Of a stretch of 64,000 nt of DNA, positions 51,134 to 61,059 are shown piece by piece. A program made the position numbers and the translations under genes. Position 1 is the first letter of the stretch. The number at the start of each line of letters is the position of its first letter. The notes beneath the pieces were generated by a model. It ran no database searches and was not told where the DNA came from. It was given only the letters and a program-made list of their open reading frames with translations. Source of the DNA: Abyssisolibacter fermentans (GTDB lineage: Bacteria; Bacillota; Clostridia; Tissierellales; MCWD3); contig NZ_LOHE01000002.1 of NCBI RefSeq assembly GCF_001559865.1, positions 62,001 to 126,000 on the forward strand. Direction: 5' to 3'.

Positions 51134-52267
51134 ATGAAACAGATTGGTTTATATTTTCATATACCATTTTGTAAAAGTAAATGCTACTATTGTGACTTTA
51201 TATCATTTCCTCGTATGGAACATATAATAGAAACGTATATTAAGTATGTAATGAGTGAGATAAAGTTGTATACTTCTCAGTTAGCAGACTATAAAGTGAC
51301 AAGTATTTTTATTGGTGGAGGGACTCCATCGTCCATAGATAGTAAATATATCTATCAGATATTGGATAAAACAAATAAAGTATTTAATTTAGATAATGAT
51401 ATAGAAATATCTATAGAAGCAAATCCTAGTTCTATTGATAAAGATAAGCTTAGAGTGTATAAAAGTTGTGGAATAAACAGGATTAGTATGGGAGTACAAT
51501 CTCTTAATGATAGATTACTAAAGAGTATTGGTAGAATACATGATCAAAAAACTGTCTTAAAGGCTTACCACGATATTAGAGAAAGTGGTTTTGATAATGT
51601 AAACTTCGATATAATGTTCAATTTACCTTTGCAAAGTATAGATGATGTAATGAATACACTACAAAAAACTGTTGAGTTAGATGTAGAACATATTTCATTA
51701 TATAGTTTAAAGCTTGAAGAAAACACACCATTTTATAGGAAATATGAAAAAGGAGAGCTTATACTGCCTAATGAAGATGTTGAAAGAGAAATGTATCATG
51801 AATCAATAGATTTTCTAGAGGCTAATGGTTATCATCATTATGAAATATCAAATTTCAGTAAAAAAAATTATGAATGTAAACATAATTTAATATATTGGAA
51901 ACTTAAGCCTTATTTAGGTTTTGGATTAGCTGCACATTCAAATATAGGCAATAATCGATGGAGTAATAATGAAAACTTTGAAGATTATTTTAAAAATCTA
52001 GATCAAGGTATAAAGCCTATAAATGATATTTGTAATATTGAAAAGGATAAAATGGCCGAATATACAATATTAGGTTTAAGACTTATAGAAGGTATAGATA
52101 TAGATGATTTTAGAAATAAATTTGAAGTAAGTATATTTGATGTTTATAGAGAAGTTATAGAAAAATATCACAAAAATGGTTTGTTGAGTACAGAAAAAAA
52201 TAGAATTAAATTAACTAGACGTGGACTTGATTTATCAAATCAGATATTTTGCGAGCTAATGCCATAA
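51134..52267 (+). CDS. hemW: Heme chaperone HemW (radical SAM)
   Basis: 377 residues of the coproporphyrinogen-oxidase-like radical SAM family: IPFCKSKCYYCDF (CxxxCxxC), GGGTPSS, EANPSSID, RISMGVQSLND, and the C-terminal HemW domain (YEISNFSKKNYECKHNLIYW). HemW inserts heme into acceptor proteins and lacks HemN's extra C-terminal features. Placement between lepA and hrcA is standard. GGAG precedes the ATG. Confidence 0.94.
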   Translation: MKQIGLYFHIPFCKSKCYYCDFISFPRMEHIIETYIKYVMSEIKLYTSQLADYKVTSIFIGGGTPSSIDSKYIYQILDKTNKVFNLDNDIEISIEANPSSIDKDKLRVYKSCGINRISMGVQSLNDRLLKSIGRIHDQKTVLKAYHDIRESGFDNVNFDIMFNLPLQSIDDVMNTLQKTVELDVEHISLYSLKLEENTPFYRKYEKGELILPNEDVEREMYHESIDFLEANGYHHYEISNFSKKNYECKHNLIYWKLKPYLGFGLAAHSNIGNNRWSNNENFEDYFKNLDQGIKPINDICNIEKDKMAEYTILGLRLIEGIDIDDFRNKFEVSIFDVYREVIEKYHKNGLLSTEKNRIKLTRRGLDLSNQIFCELMP

Positions 52268-52294
52268 AATTTTAAAAAAAATGTATAAAAGGTA

Positions 52295-52323
52295 TTGACA
52301 AATATTAAATTCAATGATAATTT
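52295..52323 (+). promoter_or_regulatory. SigA promoter of the hrcA-dnaK operon
   Basis: TTGACA (52295-52300), 17 bases, TAATTT (52318-52323). Confidence 0.85.
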
Positions 52324-52337
52324 AAAAACAGAAAGTA

Positions 52338-52364
52338 TTAGCACTCAATAAGAGAGAGTGCTAA
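52338..52364 (+). promoter_or_regulatory. CIRCE operator
   Basis: TTAGCACTC-N9-GAGTGCTAA, a perfect match to the HrcA-binding CIRCE consensus, just after the expected transcription start. HrcA, stabilised by GroE, represses here and releases on heat shock. Confidence 0.97.
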
Positions 52365-52438
52365 TAATTGAAAAATATTATGAAATAGATAAGGTTAACT
52401 ATCAAATAACACTAAGATTGGTATTAGATTGGTAGGCG

Positions 52439-53488
52439 ATGTGTATGAAAAATGATAGAAAGATGAAAATCCTTCAGGCTATAATACATAGTTATATAAC
52501 TAATGGTGAACCTGTAGGATCGAGAACTATTTCCAAGAAATATTCTTTAGGAATTAGTCCTGCTACGATTAGAAATGAAATGTCAGATTTAGAAGAATTA
52601 GGATATTTATTTCAACCTTATACTTCAGCTGGTAGAATTCCATCTGATAAGGCCTATAGATTGTATGTAGATAGTTTAATTGAGTTTAAGAATATTGAAA
52701 ATGTGAAAAAGCAAAATATTAAAAAGAACCTCTTAAATAGTATAAGTGAAATAGAGCAGTTAGTACAGTCAAGCTTAAATATATTATCTGATTTAACCCG
52801 ATATACTACATTAGCTGTAGCTCCAAATTTAAAAGCTAGCAAGTTAAAGCATATACAGCTAGTGTTATTAGATGAGTATAGAATATTAGTTGTTTTTGTT
52901 ACTAGTACTGGTATTGTTAAAAATACAATAATTAGACTTAGTCATAGTGCAAATGAGGAACAATTAAGTATAATTACAAATTTATTAAATACTAAGTTAA
53001 AGAACAAAAACATAGGAGACTTACCTATAATAATAAATAGGGAAGTAATTAATACAATAGTTAAAGAAGTTAATGATTTACACAACATAGTATCAGATAT
53101 AATACCTACACTCTATAATACAATTGATGAATTAGATAATATAAAATACTATACTGATGGAGTAAATAAAATATTCGATTATGCTGAGTATAATGATATT
53201 TGTAAAGCAAAAGAAATCATTTCATTTTTGGAAGATAAAGAAACAATTACTGAAATGTTGTTAAGAGACAATAAGAATGATATTGAGGTTATAATAGGTA
53301 ATGAAAATGAATATGATGAAATCAAAAACTGTAGTTTAATAACTGCAACTTATAAAATGAATGGTATGACTATAGGAAAGATAGGACTTATTGGCCCGAC
53401 TAGAATGGAATATTCTAAGGTTATTCCCATAGTTAAACTTATGGCTAGGGATTTGAATGACATTTTATCAAAATATTTTCTTGATTAA
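52439..53488 (+). CDS. hrcA: Heat-inducible transcription repressor HrcA
   Basis: 349 residues: N-terminal winged helix (GEPVGSRTISKKYSLGISPATIRNEMSDLEELGYL), AGRIPSDKAYRLYVD, a GAF-like centre and the C-terminal IGPTRMEYSKVIPIVK block. First gene of its own CIRCE-controlled operon. Two starts are close, ATG 52439 and ATG 52445; the SD is weak for both. Confidence 0.96.
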   Translation: MCMKNDRKMKILQAIIHSYITNGEPVGSRTISKKYSLGISPATIRNEMSDLEELGYLFQPYTSAGRIPSDKAYRLYVDSLIEFKNIENVKKQNIKKNLLNSISEIEQLVQSSLNILSDLTRYTTLAVAPNLKASKLKHIQLVLLDEYRILVVFVTSTGIVKNTIIRLSHSANEEQLSIITNLLNTKLKNKNIGDLPIIINREVINTIVKEVNDLHNIVSDIIPTLYNTIDELDNIKYYTDGVNKIFDYAEYNDICKAKEIISFLEDKETITEMLLRDNKNDIEVIIGNENEYDEIKNCSLITATYKMNGMTIGKIGLIGPTRMEYSKVIPIVKLMARDLNDILSKYFLD

Positions 53489-53581
53489 AAGGGTGTGGGA
53501 TATAGAATCTTGCACCTTTGAAATGTGATAATATGGCTATAGTCTTAATATATACAAACATTGCATAGAGGGGTGAGTCAA

Positions 53582-54109
53582 ATGTGTAAGAGTGAAACAA
53601 AAAAAGATATAAGTGAAGAAGCTAGTGATAAAGAGTATTCTTGTGAAGAAGAACAAGGAGAAGAGCAAGAAAAAAATTATGAGAAGGAATTAGCAGAGCT
53701 TAACGATAGATACATAAGACTGCAAGCAGATTTTATCAATTATAGAAAGAGAGTTGAAAAAGAAAAACAATCTCTTAGTAAATATGCGAATCAAGCGCTA
53801 ATAACTGATTTATTGGTTTCATTAGATAACATTGAAAGAGCATTAGAATCAGTAGATGAAGATACGCAAAAAGATAATTTATACAAAGGTATTGAAATGG
53901 TATATAAACAAATAATTGATATATTTAACAAAAATCATTTAGAAGAAATTAAAGCATTGAATTGCAAATTTGACCCGAATTTACATCATGCAGTTATGCA
54001 AGAAGCTTGTGATGAATATGGTGAAGATACTGTAATCGAAGTATTTCAGAAGGGTTATAAATTATATGACAGAGTAATAAGACCAAGTGTGGTAAAAGTA
54101 TCTAAATAA
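53582..54109 (+). CDS. grpE: Nucleotide exchange factor GrpE
   Basis: 175 residues: an acidic, disordered start ([14 protein letters not shown]), the long coiled coil (about 30-85) and the beta domain ending [18 protein letters not shown]. It speeds ADP release from DnaK. ATG 53582 is chosen behind AGAGGGGTGAG; the open frame extends seven codons upstream. Confidence 0.96.
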   Translation: MCKSETKKDISEEASDKEYSCEEEQGEEQEKNYEKELAELNDRYIRLQADFINYRKRVEKEKQSLSKYANQALITDLLVSLDNIERALESVDEDTQKDNLYKGIEMVYKQIIDIFNKNHLEEIKALNCKFDPNLHHAVMQEACDEYGEDTVIEVFQKGYKLYDRVIRPSVVKVSK

Positions 54110-54129
54110 AGAAAATAGGAGGATTTAAA

Positions 54130-55986
54130 ATGGCTAAAATAATAGGTATTGATTTAGGAACAACTAACTCATGTGTAGCAGTTATGGAAGGTGGAGAACC
54201 ATTAGTTATAGCTAATGTAGAAGGAAATAGAACAACACCATCTATAGTGGCATTTACTAAAGATGGAGAGAGATTAGTAGGGGAAACTGCTAAAAGACAA
54301 GCTATAACAAACCCTGATAGAACAATTGCATCTATTAAAAGAAATATGGGTACAGATTATAAAGTGAAAATAGATGATAAAAATTTAACTCCTCAAGATA
54401 TTTCTGCAATGATTTTACAAAAACTAAAAAGCGATGCAGAAAATTATTTAGGAGATAAAGTAACTGATGCAGTTATAACAGTGCCAGCATATTTTACTGA
54501 TAGTCAAAGACAGGCAACAAAAGACGCTGGTAGAATAGCCGGATTAAATGTACAAAGAATTATAAATGAACCAACTGCCGCTTCATTAGCATACGGTTTA
54601 GATAAAGATGATAATCAACATAAAATAATGGTATTTGACTTAGGTGGAGGTACATTTGACGTTTCAATATTAGAGCTTGGTGATGGAGTATTTGAAGTTA
54701 TTTCTACAAAGGGAGATAATCACTTAGGTGGAGATGATTTTGATCAAGTTATTATGGATTACTTAGCAGAAAATTTCAAAAAAGAATATGGCATAGATTT
54801 AAGAAATGATAAGATGTCATTACAAAGACTAAAAGAAGCTAGTGAAAAAGCTAAAAAAGAATTATCTACTGTAATGACTACAAACATTAATTTACCATTT
54901 ATAACTGCTAATCAATCTGGACCATTACATTTAAATATTGATTTAACAAGAGCTAAATTTGAAGAACTTTCAGCAAGTTTAGTAGAAAGAACATTAGGAC
55001 CAACTAGAAATGCATTAAAAGATGGAGGATTAAATCCATCAGATATAGATAAAGTAATATTAGTAGGTGGATCAACAAGAATACCTGCTGTACAAGAAGC
55101 AGTTAAAAAATTAACTGGCAAAGATCCTCATAAAGGAGTTAATCCTGATGAATGTGTAGCTTTAGGAGCAGCAATACAAGCTGGTGTATTAAGTGGAGAA
55201 GTAAAAGACGTCTTGTTACTTGATGTTACACCATTGTCATTGGGTATTGAGACTTTAGGTGGAGTTTGCACTAACTTGATTGAAAGAAATACTACAATAC
55301 CAACAAAGAAAAGTCAAATATTCTCAACTGCAGCTGATAACCAAAATGCTGTTGATATACACATATTACAAGGCGAAAGAAAAATGGCAGCTGACAATGT
55401 AACATTAGGAAGATTCCAATTGTCTGGTATAGCTCCAGCTCCAAGAGGAATACCACAAATTGAAGTAACATTTGATATAGATGCAAATGGTATTGTAAAT
55501 GTATCTGCTAAAGATTTAGGAACTGGTAAAGAACAAAAAATTACAATAACAGCTTCTACTAATTTAAGTGAAGAAGATATCAAGGCTAAAGTTCAAGAAG
55601 CTGAATTACATGCTGAAGAAGATAAGAAGAAAAAAGAGAAAATAGAAACTATTAATAATGCTAATTCTTTGGTTTATCAAACAGAAAAAACACTAAAAGA
55701 TTTAGAAGGAAAAATATCAGAAGATGAAAAAGCTAAAGTTCAGGCTAAAGCAGAAGAATTAAAGAAAGCTTTAGAAACAGATAATGTAGATGAGATAAAA
55801 GCTAAGACAGAGGAATTAACAACTGAATTCCATCAAGTATCACAAAAAATGTATGAGCAAGCAGCGGCTCAACAACAAGCTGGGCAAGCTCAAGGACAAC
55901 AGCAAGGACCACAGCAAGGTAATGCTGGCGCTGCTGACGATGATATTGTAGATGCTGATTATGAAGTAGTAGATGATGATAAGTAA
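54130..55986 (+). CDS. dnaK: Molecular chaperone DnaK
   Basis: 618 residues. ATPase domain with [26 protein letters not shown] and [11 protein letters not shown], short linker [15 protein letters not shown], substrate-binding beta domain, helical lid and a glutamine/glycine-rich tail ending [11 protein letters not shown]. It uses GrpE and DnaJ as partners. AGGAGG precedes the ATG. Confidence 0.98.
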   Translation: MAKIIGIDLGTTNSCVAVMEGGEPLVIANVEGNRTTPSIVAFTKDGERLVGETAKRQAITNPDRTIASIKRNMGTDYKVKIDDKNLTPQDISAMILQKLKSDAENYLGDKVTDAVITVPAYFTDSQRQATKDAGRIAGLNVQRIINEPTAASLAYGLDKDDNQHKIMVFDLGGGTFDVSILELGDGVFEVISTKGDNHLGGDDFDQVIMDYLAENFKKEYGIDLRNDKMSLQRLKEASEKAKKELSTVMTTNINLPFITANQSGPLHLNIDLTRAKFEELSASLVERTLGPTRNALKDGGLNPSDIDKVILVGGSTRIPAVQEAVKKLTGKDPHKGVNPDECVALGAAIQAGVLSGEVKDVLLLDVTPLSLGIETLGGVCTNLIERNTTIPTKKSQIFSTAADNQNAVDIHILQGERKMAADNVTLGRFQLSGIAPAPRGIPQIEVTFDIDANGIVNVSAKDLGTGKEQKITITASTNLSEEDIKAKVQEAELHAEEDKKKKEKIETINNANSLVYQTEKTLKDLEGKISEDEKAKVQAKAEELKKALETDNVDEIKAKTEELTTEFHQVSQKMYEQAAAQQQAGQAQGQQQGPQQGNAGAADDDIVDADYEVVDDDK

Positions 55987-55995
55987 ATAAGATAT

Positions 55996-56035
55996 ACCAA
56001 AGCTAAATCTTAAGATGGTTTGGCTTTGGTTTTTG
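55996..56035 (+). terminator. Hairpin after dnaK
   Basis: ACCAAAGC ... GCTTTGGT with a mispaired middle and a TTTTT tail. It would partly separate dnaJ, which could also use the TATAAT at 56083-56088. Confidence 0.7.
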
Positions 56036-56167
56036 GTTATAAAAATAACTTGATTGTTCATGTACTTGAATATATCCTATATGCTATAATTAGACTAAAG
56101 CTATAGTTTGGATATAATATTTGATTTTCTATGGATAATCTAATCATAGATATGAAAAGGTGGTAAA

Positions 56168-57304
56168 ATGGGAAAAAGGGATTATTACGAAGTTTTAGGG
56201 ATTCAAAAAGGAGCAAATGAGCAAGAAATTAAAAAAGCATTTAGAAAATTAGCTAAACAATATCACCCTGATTTAAATCCTGATAATAAAGAAGCTGAAG
56301 TGAAATTTAAGGAAATAAATGAGGCATATGAAGTATTAAGTAATTCAGATAAAAGAAAAAGATATGATCAATTTGGTCATGCAGGAGTGAATGGTCAAGC
56401 TGGTGGCGGATTTGGTGGCCAAGGGTTTGATGGCTTTGGAGATATTTTTGGCGACATTTTTGGAGATATCTTTGGAGGAGGTTTTTCTTCATCAAGAAGC
56501 AGTAAAACTGGTCCTAGAAAAGGTCCTGATTTGAAATATAGAGTTAATATATCATTTAAAGAGGCAGCTTTTGGAACAGACAAAAAAATTGAAGTTACAA
56601 GATCAGAGAATTGTAAAGAATGTAATGGTACAGGTGCTAAACCAGGAACAAGCAAAAAAACTTGTTCTACATGTGGTGGAAGTGGAGAAGTTAGATATTC
56701 ACAAAATACACCATTTGGACAGTTCGTTAACGTTAAAACATGTGAGGCTTGTAATGGTACAGGAGAGGTTATTGAAACTCCATGTAAAGCATGTAGAGGA
56801 ACTGGTAAGCAGAAAAAAACTAAGACAATATCTATAAAAATTCCTGCTGGTGTAGATACAGGTTCAGTAATTCCTCTCAGAGGTGAGGGAGAGCTTGGAG
56901 AAAGAGGAGGAAGTAGAGGGGACTTATATATTTATATAAATGTATTATCTCATAAAATATTTAAAAGAGAAGGTAATGATGTTATTTGTGAATATCCAAT
57001 AACATTTGTTCAAGCTACATTAGGAGATGAAGTAGAAGTACCAACTTTAGATGGAAAAGTTAAATACAAAATTCCAGAAGGAACGCAAACAGGTACAGTT
57101 TTTAGGCTTAGAGGTAAAGGTATACCTAGCTTAAGAGGTTATGGTAGAGGGGATCAATATGTTAAAGTAAATATTGAAGTTCCAAAAAATCTTAATAAAA
57201 AACAAAAGGATATCTTGAGAGATTTTGCTAAAGAGGCTGGAGAAAAAGTCTATGAACAAAAAAGGAGTTTCTTTGATAAAGTGAAGGATGTTTTTGGAGC
57301 ATAA
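56168..57304 (+). CDS. dnaJ: Chaperone protein DnaJ
   Basis: 378 residues: J domain with YHPDLNP (HPD at about 33-35), a Gly/Phe-rich linker, four CxxCxGxG zinc repeats ([32 protein letters not shown]) and the C-terminal substrate domains. It stimulates DnaK ATPase. All zinc ligands are present. AAAAGGTGG precedes the ATG. Confidence 0.97.
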   Translation: MGKRDYYEVLGIQKGANEQEIKKAFRKLAKQYHPDLNPDNKEAEVKFKEINEAYEVLSNSDKRKRYDQFGHAGVNGQAGGGFGGQGFDGFGDIFGDIFGDIFGGGFSSSRSSKTGPRKGPDLKYRVNISFKEAAFGTDKKIEVTRSENCKECNGTGAKPGTSKKTCSTCGGSGEVRYSQNTPFGQFVNVKTCEACNGTGEVIETPCKACRGTGKQKKTKTISIKIPAGVDTGSVIPLRGEGELGERGGSRGDLYIYINVLSHKIFKREGNDVICEYPITFVQATLGDEVEVPTLDGKVKYKIPEGTQTGTVFRLRGKGIPSLRGYGRGDQYVKVNIEVPKNLNKKQKDILRDFAKEAGEKVYEQKRSFFDKVKDVFGA

Positions 57305-57314
57305 AAATACAAGT

Positions 57315-57342
57315 AAATCATTCCATTATGGGATGATTTTTT
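57315..57342 (+). terminator. Terminator of the heat-shock operon
   Basis: AAATCATTCC / GGGATGATTT with a 5-base loop and T tail. The remaining 57343-57592 is A+T-rich leader of prmA with a TATAAT at about 57440. Confidence 0.85.
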
Positions 57343-57592
57343 GTTAAACAAAGAAGAAAGATATAGTTTTTGCTTTGTGTTATTATCTTTGTTGCCTAAT
57401 AAAGCACCATGTTGACTGGTTTTTTAAACCAATATAGGGTATAATAAATAAACAAGACATGTTAATATTAAACTCAGATTATTCATAGATATTAAAATAT
57501 ATTAAACATACCGTGATTTACCATATATAAGAAATATATGGATAATATTAAATTAATGTATAATCAGGGTTAAAATAAAAGGATGTGAAATT

Positions 57593-58552
57593 ATGAAGTG
57601 GATTGAGGTCCAGATAAAAACAACTACTGAAGCTGTCGAAATTGTGTCTAATATTTTATATGAGGTTGGAATTGGAGGTTTAGTTATAGAAGATCCAAAT
57701 GATATTATAGCAAGTAGTGAGAATGAATCATGGGATTATATTGACTCAAAACTACTGGACCAAGATTTTGAAGGTGTAATAGTAAAGGGATATTTTGAAG
57801 AAAGTGAAGATTTAAAAGATAAGATTGAATTAATAAAAGAAAATGTTGAAAAAATACCGCAATATTGTTTAAACAAAGGATTGGGAGAAATAACAGAAGT
57901 AACAACTACCGAAATAGAGAATCAAGATTGGTCAAAAGTATGGAAAAAATATTATAAACCAAAGAAGATAGGCGAAAAAGTTGTTATTAAGCCTTCATGG
58001 GAAAAATACCAAAAGAAAGATGATGAATTAATTATTGAAATAGATCCCGGTACTGCTTTTGGAACTGGGACACATGAGACAACAATAATGTGTATTAGAC
58101 AATTAGAAAAACACGTTCATAATTTAGATACAGTTATAGATGTAGGTTGTGGGACAGGAGTGCTTTCTATAGGTGCTGCTAAGTTAGGAGCGATAAGTGT
58201 AGTTGGTGTTGATTTAGATGAAGAGTGTGTAAAAGTAGCTAGAGAAAACGTGAGAAAAAACGGTGTAGCAAATGTAGTTCAGATTAAGAGTGGAAACATG
58301 CTTGATAACATTGATTGTAAAGCAAATATAGTAGTAGCAAATATAGTAGCAAATATTATAAATGTAATTTCTAAAGATATTGATAAATTTTTAGAAGATG
58401 ATGGAGTATTCATAGCTTCTGGAATAATAATTGATAAATTGAAAGAAGTAAAAAACGAATTAGTTAAAAATGGTTTAAAAATCATAGATGAAACAGTAAT
58501 GGGTGAATGGGCTTGCGTAGTATCAAAAATAAATGAGGTAACATATGAATAG
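57593..58552 (+). CDS. prmA: Ribosomal protein L11 methyltransferase
   Basis: Trimethylates L11. 319 residues: an N-terminal substrate-binding domain, then GTAFGTGTHETT, the SAM loop DVGCGTGVLSIGAAKLGA, and VVANIVANII. Downstream of dnaJ as in most Firmicutes and overlapping rsmE by 8 bases, hence co-translated. GGATGTG precedes the ATG. Confidence 0.96.
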   Translation: MKWIEVQIKTTTEAVEIVSNILYEVGIGGLVIEDPNDIIASSENESWDYIDSKLLDQDFEGVIVKGYFEESEDLKDKIELIKENVEKIPQYCLNKGLGEITEVTTTEIENQDWSKVWKKYYKPKKIGEKVVIKPSWEKYQKKDDELIIEIDPGTAFGTGTHETTIMCIRQLEKHVHNLDTVIDVGCGTGVLSIGAAKLGAISVVGVDLDEECVKVARENVRKNGVANVVQIKSGNMLDNIDCKANIVVANIVANIINVISKDIDKFLEDDGVFIASGIIIDKLKEVKNELVKNGLKIIDETVMGEWACVVSKINEVTYE

Positions 58553-59285
58553 ATTTTTTGTTGATAAAAACTATATTGATGATAATAAAGTAGAGATTTA
58601 TGGAGATGATGTAAAGCATATAAAAAATGTCCTAAGATTAAAAATAGGTGATAAAATCTCGATATGCGATGGACAAAATAATGAATACATAGCCAAGATA
58701 TGTAACATCAATAAGACATTAGTCTTATGTGATATTATCTCTAAATGTGATATTAGTAGAGAAAGTAATATTAAAATTACATTATTTCAAGCTCTAACAA
58801 AAGGACAAAAAATGGATTTAATAATTCAAAAAGCTGTGGAACTTGGTGTATATCAAATATATCCTGTACAGATGAAAAGATGTGTATCGAAAATAACTGA
58901 TCTAAAAAAAGAAAATAAAAAAGTAGAGAGATGGAATAGAATAGCTTATGAAGCAGCGAAGCAAAGTAAAAGAGGTTTTATACCGAAAATTAATGAAGTA
59001 ATATCTTTTATGCAAATGACGGAATTGTTTAATGCTTTTGATAATGTTATAGTACCATATGAAAATGAAAAAGATACTGGAATTAAAGATGTTTTAAAAA
59101 ACATAAATACTGATAGTATATGCGTTATTATTGGTCCTGAAGGTGGATTTGAAGAAGAAGAGATTCAAATATTAGAGAAAAAAAATTCATCAATAGTAAC
59201 ATTAGGTCCAAGAATACTTAGAACAGAAACAGCAGGGTTTGTTACTATATCTGCTATAATGTATGAACTTGGAGATTTAGGGTAG
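58545..59285 (+). CDS. rsmE: 16S rRNA (uracil1498-N3)-methyltransferase
   Basis: 246 residues of the SPOUT family: PUA-like start (RFFVDKNYIDDN, HIKNVLRLKIGDKI), ALTKGQKMDLIIQKAVELGV, and the knotted C terminus GPEGGFEEEEI and LGPRILRTETA. GAGGT within prmA serves as its ribosome site. Confidence 0.96.
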   Translation: MNRFFVDKNYIDDNKVEIYGDDVKHIKNVLRLKIGDKISICDGQNNEYIAKICNINKTLVLCDIISKCDISRESNIKITLFQALTKGQKMDLIIQKAVELGVYQIYPVQMKRCVSKITDLKKENKKVERWNRIAYEAAKQSKRGFIPKINEVISFMQMTELFNAFDNVIVPYENEKDTGIKDVLKNINTDSICVIIGPEGGFEEEEIQILEKKNSSIVTLGPRILRTETAGFVTISAIMYELGDLG

Positions 59286-59318
59286 AATAATACTTTCATT
59301 AAATGAATTAAAAAAGAG

Positions 59319-59456
59319 AAACTTGTTGTTTAGGCTTGTCTCAAAATTGCAAATTTGGATTTTGTTGAAAATTATGTTTTTTCCTCAAACTTCAATCGTT
59401 TTTGAAGATAAACTAGTTGACATTTTGAGACAGGCCTATAAATACTTAACAAGTTT
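59319..59456. repeat. Nested inverted-repeat element (MITE-like or long terminator)
   Basis: AAACTTGTT (59319-59327) is the exact complement of 59448-59456, and inside it TAGGCTTGTCTCAAAAT (59331-59347) pairs with 59422-59438 with one G-U. An inner hairpin CTTCAA/TTGAAG lies at 59390-59407. No coding potential. It could end rsmE transcription, but its size and nested ends are more like a miniature mobile element. Confidence 0.65.
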
Positions 59457-59620
59457 AATTTTAACGAACCATTGTTTAAAGTTTATAAAATAATATTATT
59501 TTGTTTATTTAAAAATATAAGCAAAATTATGGAGTGAAGATTTTCTGCTTTGATTGAAAATACTGAAAAGCACATTAATTACTATTCTTAATGCTTAATT
59601 CTTAGGTTTCAGCTTTTTTA

Positions 59621-59689
59621 AACAAAGAACCAAAATTTATTTGATATGAATCGCTTACTCCTAGAAACAAAGTGAGTAGGAGTTTCATT
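59621..59689 (+). repeat. Two-hairpin extragenic element, copy 9 (degenerate)
   Basis: The first hairpin is eroded (CCAAAATTTATTTGATA), the linker keeps TGAATCGCTT, and ACTCCTA / TAGGAGT is intact, tail TTCATT. The rest of 59286-59801 holds no gene. Confidence 0.75.
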
Positions 59690-59801
59690 CTTAATTAATT
59701 CTCATATAGAATTCTCCATATTGCTTTCTCCAACTTTATTTCAAATTTAAATGATAATAAACTTAATAATAGTTTTATTGAGTTCTAGTATTTTTTTATA
59801 A

Positions 59802-60029
59802 TTATGTATTACCACTATGAGTTGTATTATATGGCAAAAAAATATCTTCTAATGTGCAATTAAATAAATATGACATTCTCATACCTAAGCTAGCGCTAGG
59901 TCTTTTATACCCACTTTCTATTTGATACAGCATACTAGTGCTAATTTTTAGTTTTAGAGCAGCTTGTTTAACATTGTAGAAACCTGCTTTTTTTCTCAGT
60001 TTGGTAATATGATTAGCTATAACAATCAT
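59802..60029 (-). CDS. XRE-family HTH protein
   Basis: 75 residues with a Cro/CI helix-turn-helix (ITKLRKKAGFYNVKQAALKLKISTSMLYQIESGYKRPS). The GGGAGG site directly abuts the ATG, an abnormal spacing, so translation may begin at a non-standard codon slightly downstream (ATT, GTT or ATA). Divergent from another XRE gene; together they resemble a small regulatory switch. Confidence 0.7.
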   Translation of the reverse strand: MIVIANHITKLRKKAGFYNVKQAALKLKISTSMLYQIESGYKRPSASLGMRMSYLFNCTLEDIFLPYNTTHSGNT

Positions 60030-60177
60030 CCTCCCTTCGTAGACTCTTTATTCAATAATACAACTATTAGTGTTATTTTTCAAGACTCAAAATAATTCAT
60101 AAAATGGAAATAGGTACCATTTACTTGATATTACTCAGAATACCTTTAAATAACATAAATTGTCATCGATGGTAATG

Positions 60178-60220
60178 TTGCTATTTTTATTACTATTAGT
60201 TATAATAATATTATGAACTA
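60178..60220 (+). promoter_or_regulatory. Promoter and operator of the rightward XRE gene
   Basis: TTGCTA (60178-60183), 17 bases, TATAAT (60201-60206). The -10 is embedded in a near-perfect palindrome, TAGTT...AACTA (60197-60220), in the right place for an autorepressor. Confidence 0.65.
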
Positions 60221-60246
60221 GCAGTGATAATTTATGGGGGTCAGGC

Positions 60247-60582
60247 ATGATAGGTGAGAGAATTAAAAGTTTAAGAAAAGAAAAAAATATTACTCAAGTA
60301 GAACTTGGTAAGGCTGTTGGTGTAAGTACATCAATGATAGGAATGTATGAAACTAAAGCTCGAAAACCTAGCTATGAAGTATTACTTAAAATTGCTAATT
60401 ATTTTGATGTCACTACAGATTATTTAATAGGCAAGGTTAACTATAAGCCAGATTTAACTAATGAGGAGTTAAAAGAGATAGGTGTAGAATATATTGCCTT
60501 AGCTAAAAAATTTAAGGATAATAATATAACACCTGAAGATATTGAAAAAATACTCAAAATAATAGATAATATTAAAAAATGA
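60247..60582 (+). CDS. XRE-family transcriptional regulator
   Basis: 111 residues: a classical HTH (GERIKSLRKEKNITQVELGKAVGVSTSMIGMYETKARKPS, about 3-42), FDVTTDYLIG, and a helical tail (about 75-110) like SinR/ImmR-type dimerisers. GGGGGTC lies before the ATG. It probably binds the palindrome over its own -10. No phage or element genes are adjacent. Confidence 0.88.
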   Translation: MIGERIKSLRKEKNITQVELGKAVGVSTSMIGMYETKARKPSYEVLLKIANYFDVTTDYLIGKVNYKPDLTNEELKEIGVEYIALAKKFKDNNITPEDIEKILKIIDNIKK

Positions 60583-60641
60583 TAAATTATACTTATTATT
60601 CCACGAAGCTTTAAATAGTACGCTGCCTAATTCTGAATTAT

Positions 60642-60705
60642 GAGCAGAGAACTAAAATCTACGATTTTATGTGAATTGCTTACTTATTCTAAGAATGAGT
60701 TTCAT
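60642..60705 (+). repeat. Two-hairpin extragenic element, copy 10
   Basis: TAAAATC-TAC-GATTTTA, linker TGTGAATTGCTT, then ACTTATTCT paired with AGAATGAGT, tail TTCATT. CTGTGAATAATTTG follows at 60728-60741, as after copy 8. Confidence 0.82.
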
Positions 60706-60821
60706 TTAATACAGAGTATTTAATTTTCTGTGAATAATTTGGGTTTAGTAATATATTGTATAAATAAGATGGATCTTAAAACAGATTATTTCTAACTGAA
60801 TCGATAGAAATTCTTAGAGTT

Positions 60822-60914
60822 GAATATATACTTGTATAAGTGTTATAATTACAGTGAATTTGTTATTTAAAAGAAAGATTATGAGACTAGCATACAAAAA
60901 CGTTAGTCTCTTTT
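60822..60914 (+). ncRNA. Possible short RNA or leader with terminator before mtaB
   Basis: TTGAAT (60822-60827) and TATAAT (60844-60849 region) form a plausible promoter, and GAGACTA (60883-60889) with TAGTCTC (60904-60910) plus TTTT form a terminator only about 60 bases later. The product would be a 60-nt RNA or an attenuated leader. The rest of 60583-61059 has no gene. Confidence 0.35.
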
Positions 60915-61059
60915 CATGAATGATTACGAATGCACATTAAGAGGTATAATATAAATATTGTATTATTAATTGGTTATGACAATAAGGTGTTAATTTTTAA
61001 AGATTACAGAAAATTATCCTATGAATAATCTGAGATATTGGATGTTTGGGAGGAATATA

